Of a stretch of 7,512 nucleotides of DNA, positions 1-4,864 are shown piece after piece. How positions within the stretch are numbered: the stretch's first letter is position 1; the number at the start of each line of letters is the position of its first letter. Location: NCBI GenBank assembly GCA_030377945.1, contig JAUCGD010000151.1:1-7512 (forward strand), given 5' to 3'. The stretch is from Desulfobacterales bacterium HSG17. Lineage in GTDB: Bacteria > Desulfobacterota > Desulfobacteria > Desulfobacterales > Desulfococcaceae. The notes beneath the pieces are model-generated. The model was not told the origin of the DNA, did no database searches, and worked only from the letters and a program-made list of their open reading frames with translations. The position numbers were made by a program, and so were the translations under genes.

Positions 1-130
1 CCACGGTTTTGTTATTCCAAGGGCCATTTTGAATAACTCTGTATTTTCCATATTTTTGATAGTGAAAAAATTTTGAGTTTTTACTTTACTCTATTTTTCT
101 TCTACCCACTACATTTAGCGAAAAACCATA
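1..130. other. AT-rich stretch, possible 3' end of an off-window gene
   Basis: No complete gene is visible. On the + strand two frames stay open from the window edge, one to a TAA at 34-36 and another to a TGA near 76. Either could be the last codons of a gene entering from the left, and the terminator at 131-165 would fit that. Nothing in the few residues identifies a product, and a minus-strand gene is not excluded. Confidence 0.25.
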
Positions 131-165
131 AAAAGCATCGGGCCCTTGAGGACCCCGATGCTTTT
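131..165 (+). terminator. Intrinsic terminator, probably bidirectional
   Basis: A perfect 12-bp inverted repeat, AAAAGCATCGGG (131-142) and CCCGATGCTTTT (154-165), with an 11-nt loop. The GC-rich core is flanked by an A run on the left and a T run on the right, so it can act on either strand. It separates an upstream transcript from the promoter at 315. Confidence 0.85.
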
Positions 166-314
166 CTGCATGAAAAAAATCTTGATAGTGTCCACCCTAT
201 CCTCTTTATATAAATAAACAAAGGGATCTCTAAACTCCACGATGTAGAATAACTTAAATAATCAATAAATTAAACGAATTAAACATCTTTACAAATTTAC
301 CAATTTAATTTATT

Positions 315-343
315 TTGACATTCTTAAATAAATCTGATACAAA
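315..343 (+). promoter_or_regulatory. Sigma-70-type promoter for the 516-980 gene
   Basis: A perfect -35 box TTGACA (315-320) is followed after 17 nt by TACAAA (338-343) as -10, with a TG two bases ahead of it (335-336, extended -10). Transcription would start near 350, giving a leader of about 165 nt. Only AT-rich sequence without obvious genes lies between the terminator at 165 and this promoter. Confidence 0.7.
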
Positions 344-391
344 ATTAAAGATTCCTTTTACAGAAGGTAATCCTTACTGGAGAAGGATCTT

Positions 392-430
392 ATGATCTTT
401 GACGTACGCTTATGGATACCATTCCCATGA
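392..430 (+). CDS. Possible 12-codon leader peptide (uORF1)
   Basis: ATG at 392 follows GGAGAAGG (379-386) at good spacing and encodes MIFDVRLWIPFP before TGA (428-430). The SD lies partly in a 6-bp hairpin (ATCCTT 370-375 with AAGGAT 383-388). The stop overlaps the ATG at 427 of a second tiny ORF as ATGA, the usual sign of translational coupling. The peptide ends in Pro-stop and contains a Trp. Those features occur in some ribosome-stalling leader peptides, but no known arrest motif is present. The reading frame is short enough to be chance; the SD and the overlap are the only support. Confidence 0.35.
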   Translation: MIFDVRLWIPFP

Positions 431-489
431 GAGAGGCGATTGATTTTTATGTATCGATCTTCGTTCTGTTGGGAATGGTAATTATATAA
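412..489 (+). CDS. Possible tiny hydrophobic peptide (uORF2)
   Basis: An ORF opening at ATG 412 (25 aa), or more plausibly at ATG 427 (20 aa) where it overlaps the uORF1 stop by ATGA, runs to TAA 487-489. The C-terminal part (FYVSIFVLLGMVII) would form a short membrane helix. There is no SD of its own, so expression would depend on coupling to uORF1. The same bases form the long hairpin at 417-480, so the sequence may instead be conserved as RNA. I do not recognise it. Confidence 0.25.
   Translation: MDTIPMREAIDFYVSIFVLLGMVII
417..480 (+). promoter_or_regulatory. Long leader hairpin upstream of the GTG-start gene
   Basis: An 11-bp perfect stem pairs TACCATTCCCA (417-427) with TGGGAATGGTA (470-480). 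Inside it, GATTGAT (438-444) pairs with ATCGATC (453-459) with one G-U pair. There is no T run after the hairpin, so it is not a normal terminator. A ribosome finishing uORF1 (stop at 430) would cover the 5' arm and open the stem, so the layout permits translation-linked control. The function is inferred. Confidence 0.5.
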
Positions 490-515
490 AAAACTAATAA
501 CAAGGAGGTTTTTAA

Positions 516-980
516 GTGGAAGCATTCAAGACAAATTTTGGACTCATTGTAATTACATTACTTCTGGTGACCGCACTGGGTTATCGTGGAAACCAGTGTT
601 TTGAACAAAAAGAATTGGCCTACCAGTTCTACCAGGATGTAGGGGGAAATCCTGAAGAAATCGACGGAATTAATACCTGGAAGAAGGTGAAAATTGTAAG
701 ACTCCCGGTTGGAAAAACATTAATTCAATGGGAAATGTATGGGAGACAGGGGAACTATTATGGACTTCCTGGATCAACGCCTGATGAATTGGGTATCAAT
801 TCAAAAGATCGTCACCTTGTTTACTATCGGGTAACTCAGCCCACGGAAGCTCTTTTTTCAACCACCTCTCCGGTGTTGGATACATGGACTGATCCAGAGA
901 ATGCAAAGCAAACCCGTGGCGGAGGAAGTCAATATTTTTCTACCTGCAAAACCTGTTTTAAGAAGATAGAATCCCCATAA
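516..980 (+). CDS. Membrane-anchored/secreted protein with TNT-like (NADase toxin-like) C-terminal region
   Basis: 154 aa from a GTG at 516, preceded by AAGGAGG (502-508) at 7-nt spacing, which decides the start. Residues 8-22 are hydrophobic with a Lys before them: an N-terminal anchor or uncleaved signal, with no lipobox. The rest is soluble. Residues 61-141 follow the pattern I know from TNT/DUF4237 and 'polymorphic toxin type 46' domains. There is a 'LP-G' start with an aromatic-G-x-x-G segment (residues 63-82), then a GSTPDELGI-like stretch (86-94), a 'YYRV-x-x-P' strand (103-109), and GGGSQYF (135-141). In TNT toxins the Gln of a GGxQ motif is important for NAD cleavage, and Q139 would be its equivalent. 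The Arg of the usual R-[FY]-G motif is not clearly kept. Cys 144 and 147 form a CxxC. No immunity gene is adjacent. The family call is by pattern only; an unrelated secreted protein remains possible. Confidence 0.4.
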   Translation: MEAFKTNFGLIVITLLLVTALGYRGNQCFEQKELAYQFYQDVGGNPEEIDGINTWKKVKIVRLPVGKTLIQWEMYGRQGNYYGLPGSTPDELGINSKDRHLVYYRVTQPTEALFSTTSPVLDTWTDPENAKQTRGGGSQYFSTCKTCFKKIESP

Positions 981-991
981 GTACGTCGAAG

Positions 992-1025
992 ATAACCCCG
1001 GTACGATCAGTACCGGGTTATTTTC
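992..1025 (+). terminator. Intrinsic terminator after the 516-980 gene
   Basis: CCGGTAC (998-1004) pairs with GTACCGG (1010-1016) around a 5-nt loop. The stem extends outward to 992-1021 with one bulged C and is followed by TTTT. It lies 11 nt after the stop codon and is the natural end of this transcript. Confidence 0.85.
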
Positions 1026-1047
1026 CATACATAAATTTTTTCATGAT

Positions 1048-1094
1048 GAAGAGGGAGTGTCTGTGAATAGATCACTCCCGTTTTCTCCCTCTTC
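1048..1094. terminator. Nested hairpin between convergent genes
   Basis: The outer arms GAAGAGGGAG (1048-1057) and CTCCCTCTTC (1085-1094) are perfect inverted repeats. An alternative inner stem pairs GGGAGTG (1053-1059) with CACTCCC (1073-1079), followed by GTTTT on the + strand. It lies 12 nt beyond the stop of the minus-strand gene at 1107, so it probably ends that transcript with the outer stem, though no U run follows on that strand. On the + strand it is a second, back-up terminator. The left arm sequence recurs at 1650-1660. Confidence 0.6.
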
Positions 1095-1106
1095 TACTTT
1101 ATCTCC

Positions 1107-1382
1107 TTAAATTACTTTGTTTTTTAAAAATTTTGATTGCTTTTTCTTTTTTTGTACACGAAAAGGTTTTCGAAGTCGCCTTCTTTTAGACAGTGGGCCA
1201 TTTCTGGTGACTCGACGACGGGGATGCCGTCTATCATTAGTGTTTTTGGTAATCAGTTTTACTTGATTCACCAAGGCCAAAAGATTTTCCGCAATTACAC
1301 ACAGAGCAACAAAAATTAATAATAGGATAAAATTTCCTCCCATCAACATAACTTCTATGCCAGTTGTTGAAAAATAATTCAT
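1107..1382 (-). CDS. Small single-TM protein with very basic C-terminal tail
   Basis: 91 aa. The ATG at 1382-1380 follows AAAGGAGG, and its first bases overlap the TGA of the upstream 77-aa gene (ATGA), so the two are translationally coupled. The same frame stays open further upstream, but the SD fixes this start. Residues 13-35 form one hydrophobic membrane segment. The remaining tail is extremely basic: by my count 20 Lys/Arg in residues 50-91 against a single acidic residue. By the positive-inside rule the tail is cytoplasmic, where it could contact nucleic acid or anionic lipid. I recognise no family. It is the last gene of its transcript, with a hairpin at 1048-1094 behind it. Confidence 0.7.
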   Translation of the reverse strand: MNYFSTTGIEVMLMGGNFILLLIFVALCVIAENLLALVNQVKLITKNTNDRRHPRRRVTRNGPLSKRRRLRKPFRVQKKKKQSKFLKNKVI

Positions 1383-1612
1383 TTTTTCTCCTCCTTTCTT
1401 TTTCTTTGTTTTTCCATTTGTGCCCGAATATTTTCCTGAAGACCTTCCTTCCAAGCGTTCAGAATTGGATGATCTTCTTTTTTTTTCGGAACAAAAATAA
1501 TGATGAGAACACAGACGCCCAACACCACTCCGATGGCCCCCAAAAAAATATACATATGGTCTGGATGTTGCCTGAACCATTCCTCAAAAATAGGCTGTAA
1601 AAAATGTTGCAT
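1379..1612 (-). CDS. Small single-TM protein with charged C-terminal helix
   Basis: 77 aa. I start it at the ATG 1612-1610, behind AAAGGAG (1619-1625) at 6-nt spacing, rather than at an in-frame TTG 27 nt upstream that would swallow the SD. Residues 1-18 are a short N-terminal part and 19-41 one membrane segment. They are followed by PKKKED and a Lys/Glu/Arg-rich, probably helical tail to residue 77, likely cytoplasmic. The gene overlaps the next one by 4 nt. Partner proteins of the same architecture (one membrane helix plus charged tail) made in coupled fashion suggest a heteromeric membrane complex, but this is inference. No family recognised. Confidence 0.7.
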   Translation of the reverse strand: MQHFLQPIFEEWFRQHPDHMYIFLGAIGVVLGVCVLIIIFVPKKKEDHPILNAWKEGLQENIRAQMEKQRKRKEEKK

Positions 1613-1638
1613 TTCCCACTCCTTTCGATTTTCATTCA

Positions 1639-1713
1639 ACTCCCATAACGAAGAGGGAGTCTATCTCTGAGATACGGCCAATCCATACTCCGAGACAAGC
1701 GTCTCCTCGTTAT
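1639..1713 (-). promoter_or_regulatory. Branched leader RNA-like element ahead of the 77-aa gene
   Basis: On the minus strand, ATAACGA (1713-1707) pairs with TCGTTAT (1651-1645) and encloses two hairpins: GAGAC-gctt-GTCTC (1705-1692) and GGAGT...ACTCC (1691-1687 with 1660-1656). Together they form a three-way junction of 69 nt. ACTCCC (1660-1655) can instead pair with GGGAGT (1644-1639), which would break the outer stem and sits just before the SD at 1625-1619. The mutually exclusive pairings look like a regulatory switch. It matches no riboswitch consensus I know and lacks hammerhead core bases. Confidence 0.45.
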
Positions 1714-1743
1714 CTTTTTGATATTTAAAAGAACCACATAAAT

Positions 1744-2520
1744 TTATTCCGGATATATCTGAGCTTCTAAATCTTTTGTTACTTGAAGAATTATACTATG
1801 AGCGTTTTGAATAAAATCCAAATCATATCCGTTCCTAGACATTTTTTTAACAATCTCCCCATCCGAAGCCTTAAAGATATCCATTTGATCATTAAGTAAA
1901 TCAACCTCTTTAATTCTTTCTGTATATCTGTTCATTAGATCCATGGCCGTTCTATAATTCTTTGGGAGGGAACCAATAATTTCTGATATTCGACTATTCG
2001 CTCGGGTAAAAAATTCATAAGCGTTTTGAAGCTTAAAAAATCTATTAATAAAGGTATAAAATTGACTAAATTCGCGCACCTCAAGAGCAACTCCATACTG
2101 GCTTAATGTATCAGATGTTAATGCCTCTACAGTTTTTTCATAAATTTCTTTAAGCTGACTTTTTTTGTCTGAGATAGAGTATTCTAGCTGTTCTTGCGTA
2201 TTTACATCACTATGAATACCTGTAGATTGTTTTTCATGCAAAAATGCTTCAAATCTATTATCTATCCCATCTACCGTCGCATTTCCATTTTCACTTTTTT
2301 CTTGAAGCGTTTGCTTGAGTTTTAAAAGATCAAGTTCACATTCTTGAAGCTTTTCTTTTAGTCTTATATAATTAGGATTCTTTTCATTCGCCTCTTTTAA
2401 TCTCATTACGATATCCTTCACCATTAAGACAAAAGACTCGGAATTTTCTTTGGGATTAATCTCTTTATCGTACTGGTGATTTTGATCATCTAAGTCGAAT
2501 ACATTTCTGAGAGTGAGCAT
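1744..2520 (-). CDS. Hypothetical soluble coiled-coil protein
   Basis: 258 aa, mostly helical and highly charged, with no signal peptide or membrane segment. A probable coiled coil spans about residues 52-78 and helices continue at 108-135 and 150-215. The short region 80-107 is Gly/Asn-rich and likely a linker. I recognise no catalytic motif or family. The start is the ATG at 2520-2518, close behind a TTGACA promoter. The bases before it are AT-rich without an SD, so translation would be SD-independent. An in-frame Met at residue 33 is an alternative start. No terminator follows, and the next gene begins 131 nt downstream after a structured element, so read-through into the two small membrane genes is likely. 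GC is low: 32% in a hand-counted 60-nt stretch at 1981-2040. Confidence 0.75.
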   Translation of the reverse strand: MLTLRNVFDLDDQNHQYDKEINPKENSESFVLMVKDIVMRLKEANEKNPNYIRLKEKLQECELDLLKLKQTLQEKSENGNATVDGIDNRFEAFLHEKQSTGIHSDVNTQEQLEYSISDKKSQLKEIYEKTVEALTSDTLSQYGVALEVREFSQFYTFINRFFKLQNAYEFFTRANSRISEIIGSLPKNYRTAMDLMNRYTERIKEVDLLNDQMDIFKASDGEIVKKMSRNGYDLDFIQNAHSIILQVTKDLEAQIYPE

Positions 2521-2541
2521 AAAAAAATGATTAATTAACTA

Positions 2542-2571
2542 ATTCTTAATATTTTTTCATATTTATGTCAA
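2542..2571 (-). promoter_or_regulatory. Promoter of the coiled-coil gene
   Basis: The minus strand reads TTGACA (2571-2566), then after 18 nt AAGAAT (2547-2542, 4 of 6 consensus bases). TATTAA just upstream is a less well spaced alternative -10. The predicted start of transcription near 2535 leaves only about 15 nt before the ATG at 2520, consistent with the missing SD. Confidence 0.5.
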
Positions 2572-2587
2572 AATATTTTAAAACACT

Positions 2588-2652
2588 AAAAAGAGCGAGG
2601 CGGCGGTTATGGTGGACCGCCGCGATTTGATCGGATTATTGATCTTCGCTCT
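2588..2652 (-). terminator. Terminator of the 438-aa membrane protein gene
   Basis: A GC-rich perfect 8-bp stem, GCGGCGGT (2600-2607) with ACCGCCGC (2616-2623), lies within longer outer arms AGAGCGA (2592-2598) and TCGCTCT (2646-2652). On the minus strand the structure ends in TTTTT (2592-2588). The right outer arm overlaps the stop codon of the gene at 2651. Confidence 0.85.
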
Positions 2653-3967
2653 ATTCGAAATCACTTTCTAATGCCGCAAGCACAGATTCTGTCTCAGATT
2701 TTCGAAGCGTGGTCGGAACCACCGGAAAGTATCGTGCAAAAAAACTGTTAACTTGCACTAATATATCTTTCGCATTTTCAACCATCCAGAGGCGCCCCTC
2801 AATCCAAAACTTGTTCCCATTGATCCAGTCAAAAGAAACCGAGATATCCTCGGGATTGTAGTAAAAATCTCTCTTGTACTCTATCGGATCGCTGAGTGAC
2901 AGAAACTGTTTCTTTTTCAAAAGACCAAGTTTTTTCATGACTTCCTCAAGATCACTGATTTCTTCGGGTGTTTTTGCCGTATCCGACAACTTATAATACC
3001 ATTTTCGCTTTTCACTTACAAAACAACGAAAAATAGCATTTTTGGCAGTGCGGATTTTCTGGGGCAATTCGTAGGTCACCTGCAAAGACAATCCTGTTTC
3101 ATCTGACCATCTGATCAAAACCTCAGGGAACCAATGGTTGTATTCACAAAGAGCATGATCTTTCACGCTCCATTCCATGTGAGGAGCATGACCTTCCTCA
3201 GTTAAATTGAATGATTTTTTCATTCCTTCTTTTATCGTTTCTAACGGATAATCATCAATTAAGATAGAAAGATGCTTAATGAGCCAAAATTTTTTTGGTT
3301 GCCCCATTTTATTGGCCAGTTGTTCTTGTTGAAACTTTACAAACTGAATTTTCGTTGATTTGGTTGACAAAATGACTGCCATTGTCACGGCAATCCAAAA
3401 ACATACTCCGCCCAAGAAGCCTGCCTTAAAAATTATTTGGAGGGCTGGCCAATCCCAGGTTATTAACGAATCCCACAGGGGCGGGACCTGAGTAAGTTCG
3501 GGGAAAAAATACATGGTTGCTAGGACCATTAATCCCCATGAAATAGTGTCATGGTACATCAAATCGACCCAGAGCACTCGACCTGCTTTTTCCTTTTTCA
3601 GCACAATAACGACTTGAGAATAGAGACCGTTCCATTCAAATCGATGCATTAATCTGAAAAAATACCAATAATACCATGGTCCCTTGTTTTCATGGCGCCA
3701 GTTTCTGAATCCCTCCAGAAAATACGCAAGAAAAATAAAGGGTTTTTCAAATACCGGTCCTGCCAAAGGGAGAACGAATACCAATATACTTTCGGACATT
3801 TGTCCTTCACTAAATATCCAGGCAAATATCCCCGCAATAGCTGTGAAAATGAACGAAAAAATCGATCCTATGGTTTCATCCCTGCTCAGCTGTTTGCCGA
3901 ATGTGATGAGGAACGACTCTACCCTTTCTACCAACTCTTGATTCTTTTCAGCATCTGCAAATTTCAC
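2651..3967 (-). CDS. Hypothetical membrane protein: four TM segments plus large soluble C-terminal domain
   Basis: 438 aa. The start is a GTG at 3967-3965, 7 nt after AAAGGAGG (3982-3975). An in-frame TTG 24 nt upstream would place the SD inside the gene, so I reject it. After a 30-residue charged helix, hydrophobic segments lie at about 34-53, 60-84, 142-158 and 178-201. An aromatic-rich stretch (about 98-114, WYYWYFFRL...) and a basic loop separate the second from the third. Residues from about 203 to the end form a soluble domain of roughly 235 aa, with alternating strands and helices and many Trp/Tyr/Lys. No enzyme motif, Walker box or known family is recognised. It has its own promoter (4118-4145) and terminator (2588-2652), so it is monocistronic. 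The role is unknown; sensing or transport at the membrane are only guesses. Confidence 0.75.
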   Translation of the reverse strand: MKFADAEKNQELVERVESFLITFGKQLSRDETIGSIFSFIFTAIAGIFAWIFSEGQMSESILVFVLPLAGPVFEKPFIFLAYFLEGFRNWRHENKGPWYYWYFFRLMHRFEWNGLYSQVVIVLKKEKAGRVLWVDLMYHDTISWGLMVLATMYFFPELTQVPPLWDSLITWDWPALQIIFKAGFLGGVCFWIAVTMAVILSTKSTKIQFVKFQQEQLANKMGQPKKFWLIKHLSILIDDYPLETIKEGMKKSFNLTEEGHAPHMEWSVKDHALCEYNHWFPEVLIRWSDETGLSLQVTYELPQKIRTAKNAIFRCFVSEKRKWYYKLSDTAKTPEEISDLEEVMKKLGLLKKKQFLSLSDPIEYKRDFYYNPEDISVSFDWINGNKFWIEGRLWMVENAKDILVQVNSFFARYFPVVPTTLRKSETESVLAALESDFE

Positions 3968-4041
3968 GATTTTACCTCCTTTGTTGATCAATTAACGTTA
4001 TATTTTTCAAAAATAATATTTATAGAGCGAAATATCAAAGA

Positions 4042-4059
4042 TCCGAATACTGCCTCGGA
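4042..4059 (-). promoter_or_regulatory. Small hairpin in the leader of the 438-aa gene
   Basis: TCCGA (4042-4046) pairs with TCGGA (4055-4059) around an 8-nt loop, with a further G-U pair possible. It lies in the roughly 145-nt untranslated leader between the promoter at 4118-4145 and the GTG at 3967. A short stem like this can arise by chance; there is no evidence of function beyond its position. Confidence 0.25.
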
Positions 4060-4117
4060 CCGATGCTATCTCACATTTTTTTTAAGATACATGGATCCAA
4101 AATTTCACAGTATCACA

Positions 4118-4145
4118 ATAGTAAACATTTCCCACTCTTTGTCAA
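4118..4145 (-). promoter_or_regulatory. Promoter of the 438-aa membrane protein gene
   Basis: The minus strand carries TTGACA (4145-4140), a 16-nt spacer and TACTAT (4123-4118). Transcription would begin near 4111, giving a leader of about 145 nt before the GTG start. Confidence 0.55.
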
Positions 4146-4183
4146 TTAGTACTTCATCTTAATTTTAAAAATACAAATGCCAA

Positions 4184-4257
4184 CGTCATTGCGAGATTTT
4201 TTGATGCACTGCCGATAAAGATACCGCCTATATACAGAAAAAAATCGTGGCAATCTA
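4184..4257. repeat. Degenerate CATTGCGAG...GCAATCT intergenic repeat
   Basis: The stretch begins CGTCATTGCGAG and ends GTGGCAATCT. The arms ATTGC (4188-4192) plus GATTTTTT (4195-4202) mirror AAAAAATC (4239-4246) plus GCAAT (4250-4254), making a long imperfect hairpin. The ends match the widespread GTCATTGCGAG/GCAATCTC type of intergenic palindrome found in many bacterial genomes; the middle has diverged. It lies just left of the GIY-YIG pseudogene, and its end GCAATCTA (4250-4257) is the inverse of TAGATTGC at 4593-4600 on the other side. Confidence 0.5.
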
Positions 4258-4293
4258 CTTCCTAAAAACTTCTAACATTCGTAAAATGAAAAC

Positions 4294-4585
4294 ATGGGAA
4301 AAGGGTATATCCACATCATCACAAATCATTACAACAATGTTTTATACACAGGTATGACAAGCAATCTTGCGAAGAATATACCAATATAAAACAGGTCAAG
4401 GGAGTGCTTTTTCTAAAAAATATAAGTGTAAAAAATTGGTCTATTTTGATGAAACAGACGACATTACAGTCGCTATTGAATACGAAAAAAAGATAAAAGC
4501 TGGATCAAGAAAGAAAAAAATTCAACTAATCGAAAAACAAAATCCTCTATGGCTTGATTTGGCACAGGGGTGGTTTGATATTTAA
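4294..4585 (+). pseudogene. GIY-YIG endonuclease-like protein, frameshifted
   Basis: Two frames together encode a small single-domain GIY-YIG nuclease of the UPF0213/YhbQ type. From ATG 4294 the first frame reads MGKGYIHIITNHYNNVLYTG and on to ...SNLA (4371). It contains the GYI and YTG elements equivalent to GIY and YIG, then hits a stop at 4390-4392. The second frame carries the rest from RRIYQYKTGQG (CGA at 4370) to TAA 4583-4585. It keeps the catalytic-type Arg, the Glu in the 'AIEYEKKIKAGSRKKK' helix and the closing NPLWLDL motif. The His usually found after the Arg is Tyr here. Loss of one CG from GCGCGA around 4369-4372 explains the break and would restore a 97-aa protein of normal family length. 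No SD precedes the ATG. Intact family members are thought to act on branched or damaged DNA or as repeat-associated nucleases. Confidence 0.85.
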
Positions 4586-4623
4586 TCGGAATTAGATTGC
4601 TTCTGCAGCATGCTTTTCCGATT
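4584..4623 (+). repeat. Inverted repeat after the GIY-YIG pseudogene
   Basis: AATCGGAA (4584-4591) pairs perfectly with TTCCGATT (4616-4623). Its loop contains TAGATTGC (4593-4600), the inverse of the end of the left repeat at 4250-4257. It starts inside the pseudogene's stop codon. No T run follows, so it is more likely a repeat-family hairpin than a terminator. Confidence 0.45.
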
Positions 4624-4788
4624 CATTGCATTCATCGAAAAATCATCCTGATCGCAATACCCGTTTTCTTTTATTTTTTTTGAAATCACTGTACTTTCAA
4701 AAATTACCAATTCAAAAATCATCGTAGACGAATCAAACATCAACGATTTCTGATTTTTAACCAAATCATAAAATTTTTTCCATGTGAA
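4624..4788. other. AT-rich intergenic stretch without supported gene
   Basis: This lies between the pseudogene's right-hand repeat and the pspA terminator. ATTGC (4625-4629) and GCAAT (4654-4658) form a further weak inverted pair of the same type as the flanking repeats. A 60-codon minus-strand frame here has a TTG start, no SD and no recognisable sequence, and I do not call it. Confidence 0.4.
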
Positions 4789-4818
4789 AGAACCCCAAGT
4801 CGGACGACGAGGGGTTCT
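4789..4818 (-). terminator. Terminator of the ybjN-like/pspA operon
   Basis: AGAACCCC (4789-4796) and GGGGTTCT (4811-4818) form an 8-bp stem with a 14-nt loop that can itself pair TCG with CGA. On the minus strand it is followed by a short U-rich run (TTTC). It lies about 45 nt past the pspA stop codon. Confidence 0.7.
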
Positions 4819-4864
4819 GAGTGTTAGGCGGGACGTGGGGTAGGGGTTAAAAAAAATTTAAACA

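Noticed and set aside
170..217. A 15-codon ORF starting MKKILIVSTLSSL that resembles a signal peptide
   Set aside because: It has no SD, begins 5 nt after a terminator, precedes the promoter at 315 and stops after 15 codons; probably chance.
1383..1580. Upstream extension of the 91-aa gene's frame, giving a 157-aa protein
   Set aside because: The extension lies inside the 77-aa gene in another frame, and a strong SD stands directly before the ATG at 1382.
1364..1600. A + strand frame of 78 codons opposite the small membrane genes
   Set aside because: It is low-complexity, Phe/Ser-rich antisense to well-supported genes, with no SD.
1645..1713. tRNA-like cloverleaf (7-bp outer stem with internal arms)
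   Set aside because: The arm next to the acceptor stem has a 4-nt loop, there is no TTCRA T-loop or anticodon arm, and the element precedes a gene as a leader would.
3684..4162. Overlapping + strand frames opposite the start of the 438-aa gene
   Set aside because: They are antisense to a gene with clear SD, promoter and membrane helices, and their composition is not protein-like.
4582..4764. A 60-codon minus-strand ORF between the GIY-YIG pseudogene and pspA
   Set aside because: It starts at TTG without SD, shows no recognisable sequence and overlaps the inverted repeat after the pseudogene.
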